Part shown: piece after piece, positions 8,791 through 17,983 of the stretch
Layout: every line of letters starts with the position of its first letter
How positions within the stretch are numbered: the stretch's first letter is position 1
Source: Zavarzinia aquatilis
GTDB lineage: Bacteria > Pseudomonadota > Alphaproteobacteria > Zavarziniales > Zavarziniaceae
DNA length: 64,000 nt
Assembly (NCBI RefSeq): GCF_003173035.1
Contig: NZ_QGLE01000002.1
Coordinates: 1-64,000 of the forward strand
Direction: 5' to 3'
Program-made: the position numbers and the translations under genes
Notes under the pieces: generated by a model
Database searches by the model: none
What the model was told of the DNA's origin: nothing
The model's input: only the letters and a program-made list of their open reading frames with translations

Positions 8791-8825
8791 GAAAAGACAT
8801 CGCCCCGCGGGCCGGGCCCACGGGG
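8791..8825 (-). terminator. Terminator-like hairpin between yajC and secDF
   Basis: On the minus strand an almost perfect inverted repeat starts CCCCGTGGGCC and closes GGCCCGCGGGG with one G-T pair. It is followed five bases on by a TCTTTTC tract. It sits in the 93-base gap after yajC. It may terminate part of the yajC transcripts or protect the upstream message from decay, giving more YajC than SecDF. The pyrimidine tract is short, so full termination is doubtful. Confidence 0.5.
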
Positions 8826-8850
8826 AGACGAAAAGGATGTGAAGGCCGCC

Positions 8851-9210
8851 TTACGCCGACTTTTCGTCGTCGGCGACCGGCTGGCCCTTGGTGCGGACTT
8901 CGGCGACGGTGCTCTTCAGGATGCGGATGCGCACGCCTTCCGCGACCTCGAGCAGGATTTCGCCTTCCTGCACCTTGGCGACCTTGCCGATGATGCCCGC
9001 GTTGGTGACGACGGTATCGCCACGGCGCACCGCCGCCAGCAGGGCGCGGTGTTCCTTGGCCCGCTTCTGCTGCGGACGGATCATCAGGAAATAGAACACC
9101 ACCAGGATGAGCACCATCGGCGCGAACTGGAGGAGCATTTCCGTGCCGCCGGCACCGGGGCCGCCCGCGGCCGTCTGGGCATAGGCCGAAGAAATCAACA
9201 AGGACGACAT
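8851..9210 (-). CDS. yajC: Preprotein translocase subunit YajC
   Basis: Small inner-membrane partner of SecDF, 119 residues. It has one membrane helix (PMVLILVVFYFLMIRPQQKR, residues about 30-50), with the family signature FYFLMIRPQQKR and GDTVVTNAGIIGKV after it, then an acidic tail. The ATG chosen has a GCAGAG site 9 bases upstream. An ATG three codons earlier is possible but would have almost no room for a ribosome-binding site. A promoter with a TATAGT -10 lies just upstream. It leads the yajC-secDF-Mth938-NDUFAF6-like cluster. Confidence 0.95.
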   Translation of the reverse strand: MSSLLISSAYAQTAAGGPGAGGTEMLLQFAPMVLILVVFYFLMIRPQQKRAKEHRALLAAVRRGDTVVTNAGIIGKVAKVQEGEILLEVAEGVRIRILKSTVAEVRTKGQPVADDEKSA

Positions 9211-9243
9211 GGACACCATCTCTGCACGGTTCGAAACGGGCGG

Positions 9244-9272
9244 ACTATACCGGTTGAGCCTGCGAATGCAAA
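9244..9272 (-). promoter_or_regulatory. Sigma-70-type promoter of yajC
   Basis: On the minus strand a TTTGCA -35 (4 of 6) is separated by 17 bases from a TATAGT -10 (5 of 6). The predicted start would lie about 27 bases upstream of the yajC ATG. The spacing and position fit the only gene it can serve. The divergent DUF815 gene begins about 50 bases away on the other side. Confidence 0.5.
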
Positions 9273-9320
9273 TCGCGGGCGCTGTTCGGGGCCGGCCAAT
9301 GTGTTAACGTCCCCGCCGTC

Positions 9321-10181
9321 ATGACCGATACTGCCCTCGCCCCCCTGCTCGCCCGCATCGCCGACAGCCTGGAGCGCCTCGCCCCGCGCCCCATGCCCAG
9401 CGCGGACCCTTCGGCCTTCGATGCCTATGTCTGGCAGACCGATCCACCCCGCCTGCAGGGCGTCGCCGAGATTTCCCGGGTGCCCCTCGCCCTGTTGCAG
9501 GGGGTCGACCGCGTGCGCGACCTGCTGCTGGCCAATACGCGCCAGTTCGCCGCCGGCCTGTCCGCCAACAATGCCCTGCTGTGGGGCGCACGCGGCATGG
9601 GCAAAAGCTCGCTGGTCAAGGCGATCCACGGCGCGGTCTCGGCCGAGGTCGAAGGCCGGCTCGCCCTCGTCGAGCTGTCGCGCGAGGATCTGCACAGCCT
9701 GCCCGAGCTGCTGCGCCGCCTGCGTGGGGTCGAGCGGCGCTTCCTGCTGTTCTGCGACGACCTGTCGTTCGACGGTCAGGATGCCAGCTACAAGTCGCTG
9801 AAAGCCGTGCTCGACGGCGGGGTCGAGGGCAGGCCGCGCAACGTCCTGTTCTATGCGACCTCGAACCGCCGCCACCTTCTGTCCCGCGACATGATCGAGA
9901 ACGAACGCTCGACCGCGATCAATCCGGGCGAGGCGGTGGAGGAGAAGGTTTCCCTGTCCGACCGGTTCGGCCTGTGGCTCGGCTTCCATGCCTGCGACCA
10001 GGACAATTATTTCGCCATGGTCGAGGGTTACGCCCGCCACTTCAACCTAAAGATCACACCGGATGACCTGCGCGCCGAGGCGATCGAGTGGCAAATGACG
10101 CGCGGCAGCCGGTCCGGGCGCGTCGCCTGGCAGTTTATTCAGGACCTCGCCGGACGGCTGGGCCAGCCCCTGCCCCCCTGA
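9321..10181 (+). CDS. DUF815-family AAA ATPase
   Basis: A 286-residue P-loop ATPase of the DUF815 family. Walker A is GARGMGKSS near residue 91 and Walker B is FLLFCDDLSF near residue 145. A sensor-like YATSNRRHL follows, then the family block MIENE...LSDRFGLWLGF and a C-terminal helical lid. The biochemical role of this family is not established. It is widespread in proteobacteria and often lies beside yajC, as here, where it diverges. Substrate remodelling is possible by analogy to other AAA proteins, but this is inference. The ATG is preceded by only weak ribosome-binding sequence. Confidence 0.88.
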   Translation: MTDTALAPLLARIADSLERLAPRPMPSADPSAFDAYVWQTDPPRLQGVAEISRVPLALLQGVDRVRDLLLANTRQFAAGLSANNALLWGARGMGKSSLVKAIHGAVSAEVEGRLALVELSREDLHSLPELLRRLRGVERRFLLFCDDLSFDGQDASYKSLKAVLDGGVEGRPRNVLFYATSNRRHLLSRDMIENERSTAINPGEAVEEKVSLSDRFGLWLGFHACDQDNYFAMVEGYARHFNLKITPDDLRAEAIEWQMTRGSRSGRVAWQFIQDLAGRLGQPLPP

Positions 10182-10196
10182 CGGGCGGACACCGCG

Positions 10197-10820
10197 TTAT
10201 TCCAGCGGATTTTCCAGCCGCTTCGCGGCCCTCTCGATCACCGCCCGGACCTGCGCGGCTTCCTCGGTCTTGTTCCATTCGACCGCAGCCTGCGTGGTGC
10301 CTGCGACCGCCGCCGGGGCCGCGGCCTGACCGTGAAAATCGCTGATCACCATGTGGCCCGAGCGGTTCACCTCGACCGCCTTGTCGGCGCCGCGACGGCG
10401 GCCATAACACATGGCCTTTTCGGCCCGCGCCACCAGGGCCTCCACCGTATCGCCGAATTCATACTGGGCGATCCCCAGGGTGACCCGCGGCAGGTTGGGG
10501 CCGCTTTCCGGCGCCAGCCGCCAGATCTTCTCCGCTTCCCAGCGGGCGGTTTCCGAAGCGTAGCCGATCATGATCGCCGCCAGCGTGCCGCTGCGGAGGC
10601 GCCCGACGACATCGGCCCGCGCAAGGAAAGCGCTCAGCCCCTCATAGCCGCCCCGGCGCAGATTGTTCGTCGCCTTCGCCTCGGTGCCGAGGTCGATGGC
10701 GACGACGGACAAGTCGCCGAAGCGATCGAGGAAGATGTCGATCAGATGCTCAAGCTCTCCAAACGTATCGCGTTCGGAATTGCCTGACGTCTTGGTTCCA
10801 TAAAGTGAAGAATGTGCCAT
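10197..10820 (-). CDS. Degenerate GGDEF-domain protein
   Basis: A 207-residue cytosolic protein whose middle aligns with the GGDEF (diguanylate cyclase) fold: a hydrophobic strand SVVAIDLG, then DVVGRLRSGTLAAIM where an active enzyme has R-x-GGDEF-a-i-l, then VTLGIAQYEFGDTVEALVARAEKAMCYGRRRGADK matching the usual C-terminal half. The signature is replaced by SGTLA, so cyclase activity is not expected. It could be a pseudo-enzyme binding a partner or nucleotide. The ATG has an excellent CTGGAGG site 5 bases upstream. An in-frame GTG 61 codons earlier would add a non-conserved, cysteine-containing tail and is less likely. A near-consensus promoter lies about 190 bases upstream. Confidence 0.7.
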   Translation of the reverse strand: MAHSSLYGTKTSGNSERDTFGELEHLIDIFLDRFGDLSVVAIDLGTEAKATNNLRRGGYEGLSAFLARADVVGRLRSGTLAAIMIGYASETARWEAEKIWRLAPESGPNLPRVTLGIAQYEFGDTVEALVARAEKAMCYGRRRGADKAVEVNRSGHMVISDFHGQAAAPAAVAGTTQAAVEWNKTEEAAQVRAVIERAAKRLENPLE

Positions 10821-11017
10821 CGGGCCTCCAGTTTTTTGGGACAGGCGCAGGACTGCATTGCTGCCGCCCCTATCCGCCCTCAGGGATGTTTCCATTCCGC
10901 TGTCTATTTGGAGAAGCTTGGAGCAAATGAAACCACTCGCCATCCGACTAACGTCGGAAAGCCCTGCCCTAATCCCACATGAAGGATACGGGGAAAATTT
11001 CACGAACGCTTGTTGGA

Positions 11018-11046
11018 ATTATTAAAATATTTTAGGTTTATGACAA
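11018..11046 (-). promoter_or_regulatory. Strong sigma-70-type promoter for the degenerate GGDEF gene
   Basis: On the minus strand, TTGTCA (5 of 6) and AATAAT (5 of 6) are separated by exactly 17 bases, within an AT-rich island that is unusual in this GC-rich window. The predicted start, near base 11011, gives a leader of about 190 bases before the ATG. That leader could hold regulatory structure. This is the best-looking housekeeping promoter I found in the window. Confidence 0.6.
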
Positions 11047-11105
11047 TTTGGTGACTGCAATCGACGGCAGTCTGCAGCCCGCGCGCGCCTCGTCGCGGTC
11101 GACGC

Positions 11106-12422
11106 TCAGCCGGCGTTGCCGTCGAGATATTTCAGGGGATCGACCGGGGTCCGGCCCTTGCGCACCTCGAAATGCAGCTGGGGCACGGTGACATTGCCGG
11201 TATGGCCGACACGGGCAATCTGCTGGCCGCGCACCACCTTGTCGCCCTGCTTCACCAGGAGGGTCGCATTGTGGGCATAGGCGGTCATCCAGCCGCCGGC
11301 ATGGCGGATCAGCACGAGATTGCCGAACCCGCGGATTTCATTGCCGGCATAGGCGACGACGCCCGATTCAGCCGCCCGGACGGTGGTGCCCTGCGCAGCC
11401 TGGATATTGATGCCGTCATTGTGCTGGCCGCCGGGCTTGGCGCCGAACTCGGAGATGACGTCCCCGGCGACAGGCCAGACAAACCGCATGTCACCCGCCG
11501 ATGGCGCCTCGCTCGACGCGGACCCCGGCCGGGCCGGCACGGTGGCCGCCGCAGCCGCCGTCGGCGCCGCGACCGGGGGGGGCACCGGCTTGCGCGCGGG
11601 TTGCGGCACTTCCGTCATGGCGAGCGCGGGCGCTGTCGCCGCGTCGGCCGCCGGCTTCGGCGGCGGCAGGCTGTCGGGATCGGGTTCGATGATTTCGGGG
11701 ACCGGCGCGGGGTTTTCCACGGGCTCGGCCGCGGCCGGGACGGCAACCGGCGCCGCCACGGTCGAGGCCGGAGTTGGGGTCGTGGTTGGGGCCGGCGCCT
11801 GCACCTGCCCCGGAATGCGCAACTTCTGGCCCAGCTTCACAGTGAAGGGCGGCGAGATGCCGTTTTCCGCCATCAGGCTGGCCTGATCGACACCATAGCG
11901 CCGGCTGATGTTGTAGACCGTGTCGCCCGCCACCACGGTGTGATAGCGCACCTGCGGCAGCTGCAGCACCTGGCCCGGCTGCACCGTGAAGGGCGCCGCA
12001 AGATTGTTGGCCAGGATCAGGTCGCGCATGGGCACGCCGGTGCGCCGGGCGACCGCGCTCAGGGTCTCGCCCGGGGCGACAGTGGTCGTGCCGGCGGGCG
12101 CGGCTTCGGCGCCGGGCGAAATGGCGGGTGCCGGGGTCTCGACCGGCGCGGTTTCGACCGGTGTCGCCGCCGGACTGTCGAGGGGGGTCGCGGTAATGCC
12201 GCCGCCCCGGCTGACCGGCGCGAGGGGGGCCGCCTCGATTTCCGGCATGGGGCCGTCGCTGCCGCCACCGGTGATCGTCCCGGTCGAAGAAGACGAAGGA
12301 GAACCACCACCGACATATTCGACCGGCGCAAGCTCCGTCCGGCCGCCGCAGGACGCCAGCAGCAGCGTGCCGGCAAGCCACGCCGCCAGCCGAATCACGG
12401 GATAAGGGCCGCTCCGAACCAT
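11106..12422 (-). CDS. LysM/M23-domain lipoprotein, NlpD/DipM-like
   Basis: Envelope lipoprotein of 438 residues. It has a signal peptide with lipobox LLLASC, a low-complexity linker, two LysM peptidoglycan-binding repeats (TTVAPGETLSAVARRTGV and YHTVVAGDTVYNISRRYG, about residues 110-205), a long Pro/Ala-rich spacer and a C-terminal LytM (M23) domain. The metal-binding residues are degenerate: the first motif reads HNDGIN instead of HxxxD, and the HxH motif is QLH in VPQLHFEVRKG. As in E. coli NlpD and EnvC this predicts a non-hydrolytic activator of amidases in cell separation, not an endopeptidase. It follows pcm by about 30 bases, matching the pcm-nlpD order seen in many proteobacteria. 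Confidence 0.88.
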   Translation of the reverse strand: MVRSGPYPVIRLAAWLAGTLLLASCGGRTELAPVEYVGGGSPSSSSTGTITGGGSDGPMPEIEAAPLAPVSRGGGITATPLDSPAATPVETAPVETPAPAISPGAEAAPAGTTTVAPGETLSAVARRTGVPMRDLILANNLAAPFTVQPGQVLQLPQVRYHTVVAGDTVYNISRRYGVDQASLMAENGISPPFTVKLGQKLRIPGQVQAPAPTTTPTPASTVAAPVAVPAAAEPVENPAPVPEIIEPDPDSLPPPKPAADAATAPALAMTEVPQPARKPVPPPVAAPTAAAAATVPARPGSASSEAPSAGDMRFVWPVAGDVISEFGAKPGGQHNDGINIQAAQGTTVRAAESGVVAYAGNEIRGFGNLVLIRHAGGWMTAYAHNATLLVKQGDKVVRGQQIARVGHTGNVTVPQLHFEVRKGRTPVDPLKYLDGNAG

Positions 12423-12453
12423 GGTCGCAGTCTCGGTTCGCCGATGTGCCGCG

Positions 12454-13095
12454 TCAATCGTCCCGCAGGACGCCTTCGACGAGGGGCACGAAACGCACGG
12501 GCATGAGTTTTTCATAGAGGGCTTCCGCCCCCTGACGGCGCACGCGCCAGATTTCCTGATCGCCATGCACCGGGCCGACCGGCAGGATCATCACCCCGCC
12601 CTCGGCCAGCTGGTCGATCAGCGCCTGCGGCACGGAAGGCGCCGCCGCCGTCACCATGATCCGCTCGAAAGGCGCCTGTTCGGGCCAGCCCTTGGCCCCG
12701 TCACCCAGCCGCGTCACCACATTGTGGATATGGATATCGCTCAGCAAGCGTTCGGCATGGCGCATCAGGTTGCGCCGCCGCTCGACCGTGTAGACCCGGC
12801 GGCACAATTTGGCGAGCACCGCCGCCTGATAGCCGGAGCCAGTGCCGATCTCCAGCACCCGGTGGCGGGCGCCGACATCCAGCATCTGGGTCATATAGGC
12901 GACGATGAAGGGCTGGCTGATGGTCTGGCCGCCGGCGATGGGCAGGGCCGTGTCCTCATAGGCCTTGTGGGCGAGCGCGGGCGGCACGAAACGCTCGCGC
13001 GGGATCGCCTCGATGGCGCCGAGCACGCGCAGGTCGACGATGCCCTGCTGGCGGAGGCTGAGGACCAGGCTGGCCTTTTCGGTGTCGGTCCCCAT
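12454..13095 (-). CDS. pcm: Protein-L-isoaspartate O-methyltransferase
   Basis: Cytosolic repair enzyme, 213 residues, that methylates L-isoaspartyl residues in damaged proteins using S-adenosylmethionine. It shows the family blocks RERFVPPALAHKAYED, QPFIVAYMTQML, the SAM-binding loop VLEIGTGSGYQAAVLA (about residues 78-93) and VYTVERRRNL. It lies 4 bases after surE, the usual neighbour, and upstream of the LysM/M23 gene. Length is normal. Confidence 0.96.
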   Translation of the reverse strand: MGTDTEKASLVLSLRQQGIVDLRVLGAIEAIPRERFVPPALAHKAYEDTALPIAGGQTISQPFIVAYMTQMLDVGARHRVLEIGTGSGYQAAVLAKLCRRVYTVERRRNLMRHAERLLSDIHIHNVVTRLGDGAKGWPEQAPFERIMVTAAAPSVPQALIDQLAEGGVMILPVGPVHGDQEIWRVRRQGAEALYEKLMPVRFVPLVEGVLRDD

Positions 13096-13099
13096 GGCG

Positions 13100-13903
13100 T
13101 CAGTCGTTCAGATTCAGGCCGGAAAAGGCCCGGCGCAGGCTGGCCTGGGTATCGTAATGGGTCAGGTCGAGATGCAGCGCGGTGACCGAGATCGCCCCGG
13201 CATAGACCGATTCGATGTCCGAATCCGGCTCCGGCGGCTCGGGACTGCGGCGATAGCCGAGCCAGTAATATTCATTGCCCCGCGCATCGACCCGTTCGTC
13301 GACGAAGAGGTTGCCGACACCGCGCCGGCCCTGATGGCTGACCCGGACCCCGGTCACCTCGTCCGGCGCCACCGGCGGGAAATTCACATTGATCAGCACG
13401 TCGCGCGGCCAGCCGGTCTCGATCAGCTTGCGAGCAACGGCGGCGCCATGGGCGGCGGCGCAGGCCCACTGGATCGGCTTTGTCCGGTCGAAGCCGATGA
13501 CCTGACTGAAGGCGATGGAGGGCACGCCCAGCATGGTGCCTTCCATGGCAGCGGCGATCGTGCCGGAATAGGTCACGTCCTCGCCGATATTGCCGCCCCG
13601 GTTCACGCCCGACAGCACGAGGTCGGGCTTCCGTCCGGTGATGATCTTGTCGATCGCCATCATCACGCAATCGGTCGGCGTGCCCGAGACGGCGTAACGT
13701 TTCGGCCCCACCTTGCGGATGCGCAAGGGTTCGGTCAGCGTCAGCGAATGGGAGGCGCCGGACTGTTCGGTTTCCGGCGCCACGACCCAGACATCGCTGC
13801 TGAGTTCGCGGGCGATGGCGATCAAGACCTTCAGCCCGGGGGCATGAATGCCGTCGTCGTTGGAAACGAGGATGCGCAGCGGCTTGTCGGCGGCCTCAGG
13901 CAT
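13100..13903 (-). CDS. surE: 5'/3'-nucleotidase SurE
   Basis: Metal-dependent phosphatase acting on nucleoside monophosphates and short polyphosphates, about 267 residues. The signature [16 protein letters not shown] at the N-terminus supplies the metal-binding Asp pair. [19 protein letters not shown] near residue 95 carries the conserved Ser and Asn ligands, and the [13 protein letters not shown] block is present. The chosen ATG overlaps the serS stop by 8 bases. An ATG eight codons upstream is also possible. It sits between serS and pcm in a run of tightly spaced genes. Confidence 0.95.
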   Translation of the reverse strand: MPEAADKPLRILVSNDDGIHAPGLKVLIAIARELSSDVWVVAPETEQSGASHSLTLTEPLRIRKVGPKRYAVSGTPTDCVMMAIDKIITGRKPDLVLSGVNRGGNIGEDVTYSGTIAAAMEGTMLGVPSIAFSQVIGFDRTKPIQWACAAAHGAAVARKLIETGWPRDVLINVNFPPVAPDEVTGVRVSHQGRRGVGNLFVDERVDARGNEYYWLGYRRSPEPPEPDSDIESVYAGAISVTALHLDLTHYDTQASLRRAFSGLNLND

Positions 13904-15164
13904 GGGGGCTGATCGTCTGGAGGCCACCCATGTAGGGCTGCAGCACGGTGGGCACCGCGATCGAGCCGTCGGCCTGCGCGTAATTCTCGAGGACGGCGAC
14001 CAGCGTCCGGCCGACCGCGAGGCCCGAGCCGTTCAGCGTATGCACCGGGCGCGCGTTCTTCGCCCCCGGGGCCTTGGCCCGCGCCTGCATCCGCCGCGCC
14101 TGGAAGTCGCCGCAGTTCGAGCAGGAGGAGATTTCGCGATAGGTCTTCTGTCCCGGCAGCCAGACCTCGAGGTCATAGGTCTTGGTCGCGCCGAAGCCCA
14201 TGTCGCCCGCCGCCAGCAGCAGCACGCGATACGGCAGGTCGAGGCGCTTCAGCACCTCTTCGGCGCAGGCGGTCATGCGCTCGTGCTCGGCCGCCGACTG
14301 TTCGGGGGTGGTGATCGAGACCAGCTCGACCTTGGCGAACTGGTGCTGGCGGATCATGCCGCGAGTGTCGCGCCCGGCCGCGCCCGCTTCCGACCGGAAG
14401 CAGGGGGTGAGCGCGGTCATGCGCAGGGGCAGATCGGCATCGTCCAGGATCTGTTCGCGGACCAGATTGGTCAGCGGCACTTCCGCCGTCGGCACCAGCC
14501 AGAAGCCGTTGGTGGTGCGGAACAGGTCTTCGGCGAACTTGGGCAGCTGGCCGGTGCCATAGACCGCCTGATCGCGGACGAGAACCGGCGGCGCCACTTC
14601 CATATAGCCGTTCTCGGTCGTGTGCAGGTCCAGCATGAACTGGCCGAGCGCGCGCTCCAACCGGGCCAGCGCGCCCTTGAGCACGACGAAGCGTGCGCCC
14701 GACATGCGGGCCGCCGCCTCGAAATCCATCAGGCCGAGGCCTTCGCCCAATTCGTAATGGGCGGCGCCTTCGGCGAGGCGGGGCGTGCCCCAGCGGCGGA
14801 TTTCGGTGTTCGCCTCCTCCCCGCCCTCGGGCACTTCGGGCGCCGGCAGGTTGGGTATGGTCGAAAGCAGGGCTTCCATCTCGGCGGCCAGGGCCTTGTC
14901 CGCCTCGTCCGCCGCCTGGATGTCCGATTTCAGGGTCGCGATCTCGGCCATCAGCGCCGAGGCGTCGCCGCCCTTGCTCTTGACCTGACCGATTTCGCGC
15001 GAGGCATCGTTGCGCCGGGCCTGCATCACCTGCAGCCTCGTCTGCGCGTCGCGCCGCTTCAGGTCGAGGTCGAGCACCGCGGCGGCGGAGGCCGGAAAAC
15101 CGCGCCGTGCGAGGCTGGCGTCGAAGGCTTCCGGATTGTCGCGGATCAGTTTCAGGTCATGCAT
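13896..15164 (-). CDS. serS: Seryl-tRNA synthetase
   Basis: Class II synthetase of 422 residues that charges tRNA-Ser. The N-terminal antiparallel coiled coil spans roughly residues 25-105 (rich in Arg, Asp and Lys with the [20 protein letters not shown] register). The catalytic core holds [14 protein letters not shown], motif 2 around [17 protein letters not shown] and motif 3 [18 protein letters not shown]. Length is normal. It has its own candidate promoter inside the hairpin after tatC and overlaps surE by 8 bases. Confidence 0.97.
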   Translation of the reverse strand: MHDLKLIRDNPEAFDASLARRGFPASAAAVLDLDLKRRDAQTRLQVMQARRNDASREIGQVKSKGGDASALMAEIATLKSDIQAADEADKALAAEMEALLSTIPNLPAPEVPEGGEEANTEIRRWGTPRLAEGAAHYELGEGLGLMDFEAAARMSGARFVVLKGALARLERALGQFMLDLHTTENGYMEVAPPVLVRDQAVYGTGQLPKFAEDLFRTTNGFWLVPTAEVPLTNLVREQILDDADLPLRMTALTPCFRSEAGAAGRDTRGMIRQHQFAKVELVSITTPEQSAAEHERMTACAEEVLKRLDLPYRVLLLAAGDMGFGATKTYDLEVWLPGQKTYREISSCSNCGDFQARRMQARAKAPGAKNARPVHTLNGSGLAVGRTLVAVLENYAQADGSIAVPTVLQPYMGGLQTISPHA

Positions 15165-15189
15165 GGGGGCGAAGCTCGAAAACGGCGAT

Positions 15190-15218
15190 GTGCCCTGTCC
15201 TTATAGGGAACAGGGCAC
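15190..15218 (-). terminator. Hairpin after tatC, with an embedded -10 for serS
   Basis: A perfect 9-base inverted repeat (GTGCCCTGT and ACAGGGCAC) with an 11-base centre lies 15 bases past the tatC stop and ends 25 bases before serS. A TTTT run follows about 7 bases on. The loop contains TATAAG (5 of 6 for a -10 box), with TGGACG 18 bases upstream as a possible -35. It may both end the tat operon and start serS transcription. The dual role is inference. Confidence 0.5.
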
Positions 15219-15233
15219 GAGTCCGTCCAGCAC

Positions 15234-16073
15234 TCAGGGGGCCGCAGCCTCGCTGTCTTCCGCTTCTTCCGCCGCCTCGGCCGCTTCCCGCTTGGCGCGG
15301 CTGCGCTCGATCAGGCGGACGGCGATGACCGAGCCTTCGTAGAGGAAGAGCATGGGGATCGCCAGACTGACCTGGCTGATGATGTCGGGCGGGGTGACCA
15401 CGGCGGCGAAGGCGAAAACGCCGACGATGGCATAGCGCCGCTTGGTCGACAGGGTCTTCGACGAGATGATCCCGGCCCGGCCGAGCAGGGTCAGCACCAC
15501 CGGCATCTGGAAGCTGAGGCCGAAGGCGAAGATCAGCGTCATGACGAGGCTGAGGTATTCGTTCACCTTGGGCTCGAGTTCGATCGGCAGGGCGCCGCCG
15601 CCGCCGGGGGCCTCGAAGCCCAGGAAGAAATGCCAGGCCAGCGGCAGGATCAGGTAATAAAGCATCGCCGCGCCGGTGATGAACAGCACCGGCGTCGCCA
15701 CGAGGAAGGGCAGGAAGGCGCCACGTTCGTTCCGGTAAAGGCCGGGCGCCACGAACATGTAGATCTGGCTGGCGATGATCGGAAAGGCGAGGAAGGCGCC
15801 GCCGAAGAACGAGACCTTCATGTAGGTGAAGAAGGCTTCGGTCAGGTCGGTATAGATCATCCGCCGCGTCGCCGCCGATTCCCCCATTGCCTGATAGAGC
15901 GGCTTCGTCAGGAAAGCATAGATCTGGTCGGAGATCAGATAGCAGCCGATCATGCAGACGATCAGCGCGGCGACACTGTACATCAGGCGCCGGCGCAGCT
16001 CGGTCAGATGTTCGACCAGGGGCGCGCGGCTCGCCTCGATATGCTCTTCGTCCTGCTTCTTGCTTGCTGCCAT
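15234..16073 (-). CDS. tatC: Sec-independent protein translocase TatC
   Basis: Polytopic inner-membrane receptor of the twin-arginine translocase, 279 residues with six membrane segments. It binds Tat signal peptides together with TatB. Visible features are the cytoplasmic N-terminal [14 protein letters not shown] motif (with the conserved Glu and Arg), [23 protein letters not shown] and [13 protein letters not shown], ending in a charged acidic tail. It starts one base after the tatB stop. Among likely clients is the TRAP binding protein in this window, which has a twin-arginine signal. Confidence 0.97.
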   Translation of the reverse strand: MAASKKQDEEHIEASRAPLVEHLTELRRRLMYSVAALIVCMIGCYLISDQIYAFLTKPLYQAMGESAATRRMIYTDLTEAFFTYMKVSFFGGAFLAFPIIASQIYMFVAPGLYRNERGAFLPFLVATPVLFITGAAMLYYLILPLAWHFFLGFEAPGGGGALPIELEPKVNEYLSLVMTLIFAFGLSFQMPVVLTLLGRAGIISSKTLSTKRRYAIVGVFAFAAVVTPPDIISQVSLAIPMLFLYEGSVIAVRLIERSRAKREAAEAAEEAEDSEAAAP

Positions 16074-16074
16074 G

Positions 16075-16485
16075 TCAGGCTCCCGTGCTGCCTGCCGGCG
16101 GTTTTTCTGCCTCGGCCGGGGCCTTGGCCTCCGCGGCCTTGGCCGCGGCATCCGTGTCCTTGGTCACGTCGGCGACGGCATCGGCGACTTCGTCGCCGTA
16201 CCAGTCTTCCTCTTCCTCGGGCTGAGGACGGGGATTGGACGCATAGGACGGCTTGGGCAGCGCCGGATCGCCGGACATTGCCCGCTCGAGTTCCTGGCGC
16301 GTCTTCGCCATTTCCTCGTCGCGCATCATCTGGTCGAAAGTCGACTGGAAGTTGGACGCCATCGAGCGCGCCTTGCGCACCCAGCGCCCGACCGTGCGGA
16401 GCAGATCCGGCAATTCCTTGGGACCGACCACCAGAAGCGCGACGATACCGACGAGGAGGATCTCGGACCACGCGAGATCGAACAT
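16075..16485 (-). CDS. tatB: Sec-independent protein translocase TatB
   Basis: Single-helix membrane subunit, 136 residues, that forms the TatBC receptor. It opens [20 protein letters not shown], has the TatB-type [14 protein letters not shown] hinge and an amphipathic helix to about residue 60, then an acidic and alanine-rich tail. The Glu in SEILL is the TatB-specific membrane residue. GTGGAG lies at proper distance before the ATG. Two repeated hairpins separate it from tatA. Confidence 0.96.
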   Translation of the reverse strand: MFDLAWSEILLVGIVALLVVGPKELPDLLRTVGRWVRKARSMASNFQSTFDQMMRDEEMAKTRQELERAMSGDPALPKPSYASNPRPQPEEEEDWYGDEVADAVADVTKDTDAAAKAAEAKAPAEAEKPPAGSTGA

Positions 16486-16500
16486 GCGCCTGTCTCCACG

Positions 16501-16560
16501 GCAGGGCGCGGCCCTGCAAGCGGTTACGCCTGCAGGGAGCGGCCCTGCAAGCCCCTTACG
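16501..16560 (-). repeat. Tandem repeat of two hairpins between tatA and tatB
   Basis: Two imperfect copies of a roughly 28-base unit lie head to tail, each containing a stem-loop: GCAGGGC-GCG-GCCCTGC and TGCAGGG-AGCGG-CCCTGCA, each followed by a short spacer ending TTACG. They fill most of the 94-base gap and stop just before the tatB ribosome-binding site. Such structures can slow RNases or partly terminate transcription. TatA is needed in large excess over TatB and TatC, so a stoichiometry role is plausible but inferred. Confidence 0.75.
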
Positions 16561-16579
16561 AGAAAGAAACCGGTCCCGA

Positions 16580-16813
16580 TCAGACCTTCTGAGCGTCCTG
16601 GCTCTTCGCCTTCTCGGCCGTGGCGTCGATCGTCACCTGGCGCGCGGAATCACCCGGGGCCGGCGGCGTCGGTTCGTCCGCCATGCCCTTCTTGAAGCTC
16701 TTCACACCCTTGGCCACATCGCCCATCAGCTCGGAAATCTTGCCGCGGCCGCCGAACAACAGAACGACCAGGGCGATGACGATCAGCCAATGCCACAAGC
16801 TCATCGCACCCAT
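16580..16813 (-). CDS. tatA: Sec-independent protein translocase TatA
   Basis: Pore-forming Tat subunit, 77 residues: a short membrane helix ([15 protein letters not shown]), the [25 protein letters not shown] hinge and amphipathic helix region, and a polar tail. The ATG chosen has a strong AAGGAG at 8-base spacing. A TTG two codons earlier is too close to that site. It is first of the tatABC cluster. Upstream lies fbpC where other alphaproteobacteria usually have scpB. Confidence 0.95.
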   Translation of the reverse strand: MGAMSLWHWLIVIALVVLLFGGRGKISELMGDVAKGVKSFKKGMADEPTPPAPGDSARQVTIDATAEKAKSQDAQKV

Positions 16814-16936
16814 CGCCAATTCTCCTTCTATAAACCATGGCCCAGCGAGGCCGGATATTGCCCCAAGGGCATTGAAGAGGCAACGCGCAGAAATACGGTG
16901 CGCCGCCCGTCGTCCTGCTTATTTGGGGGCTTTCCG

Positions 16937-17965
<1,029 letters not shown>

Positions 17966-17983
17966 GACACTCGCTACACCTTG

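Noticed and set aside
10821-11003. Longer GTG start for the degenerate GGDEF protein
   Set aside because: The added residues look non-conserved, whereas the internal ATG has an ideal ribosome-binding site.
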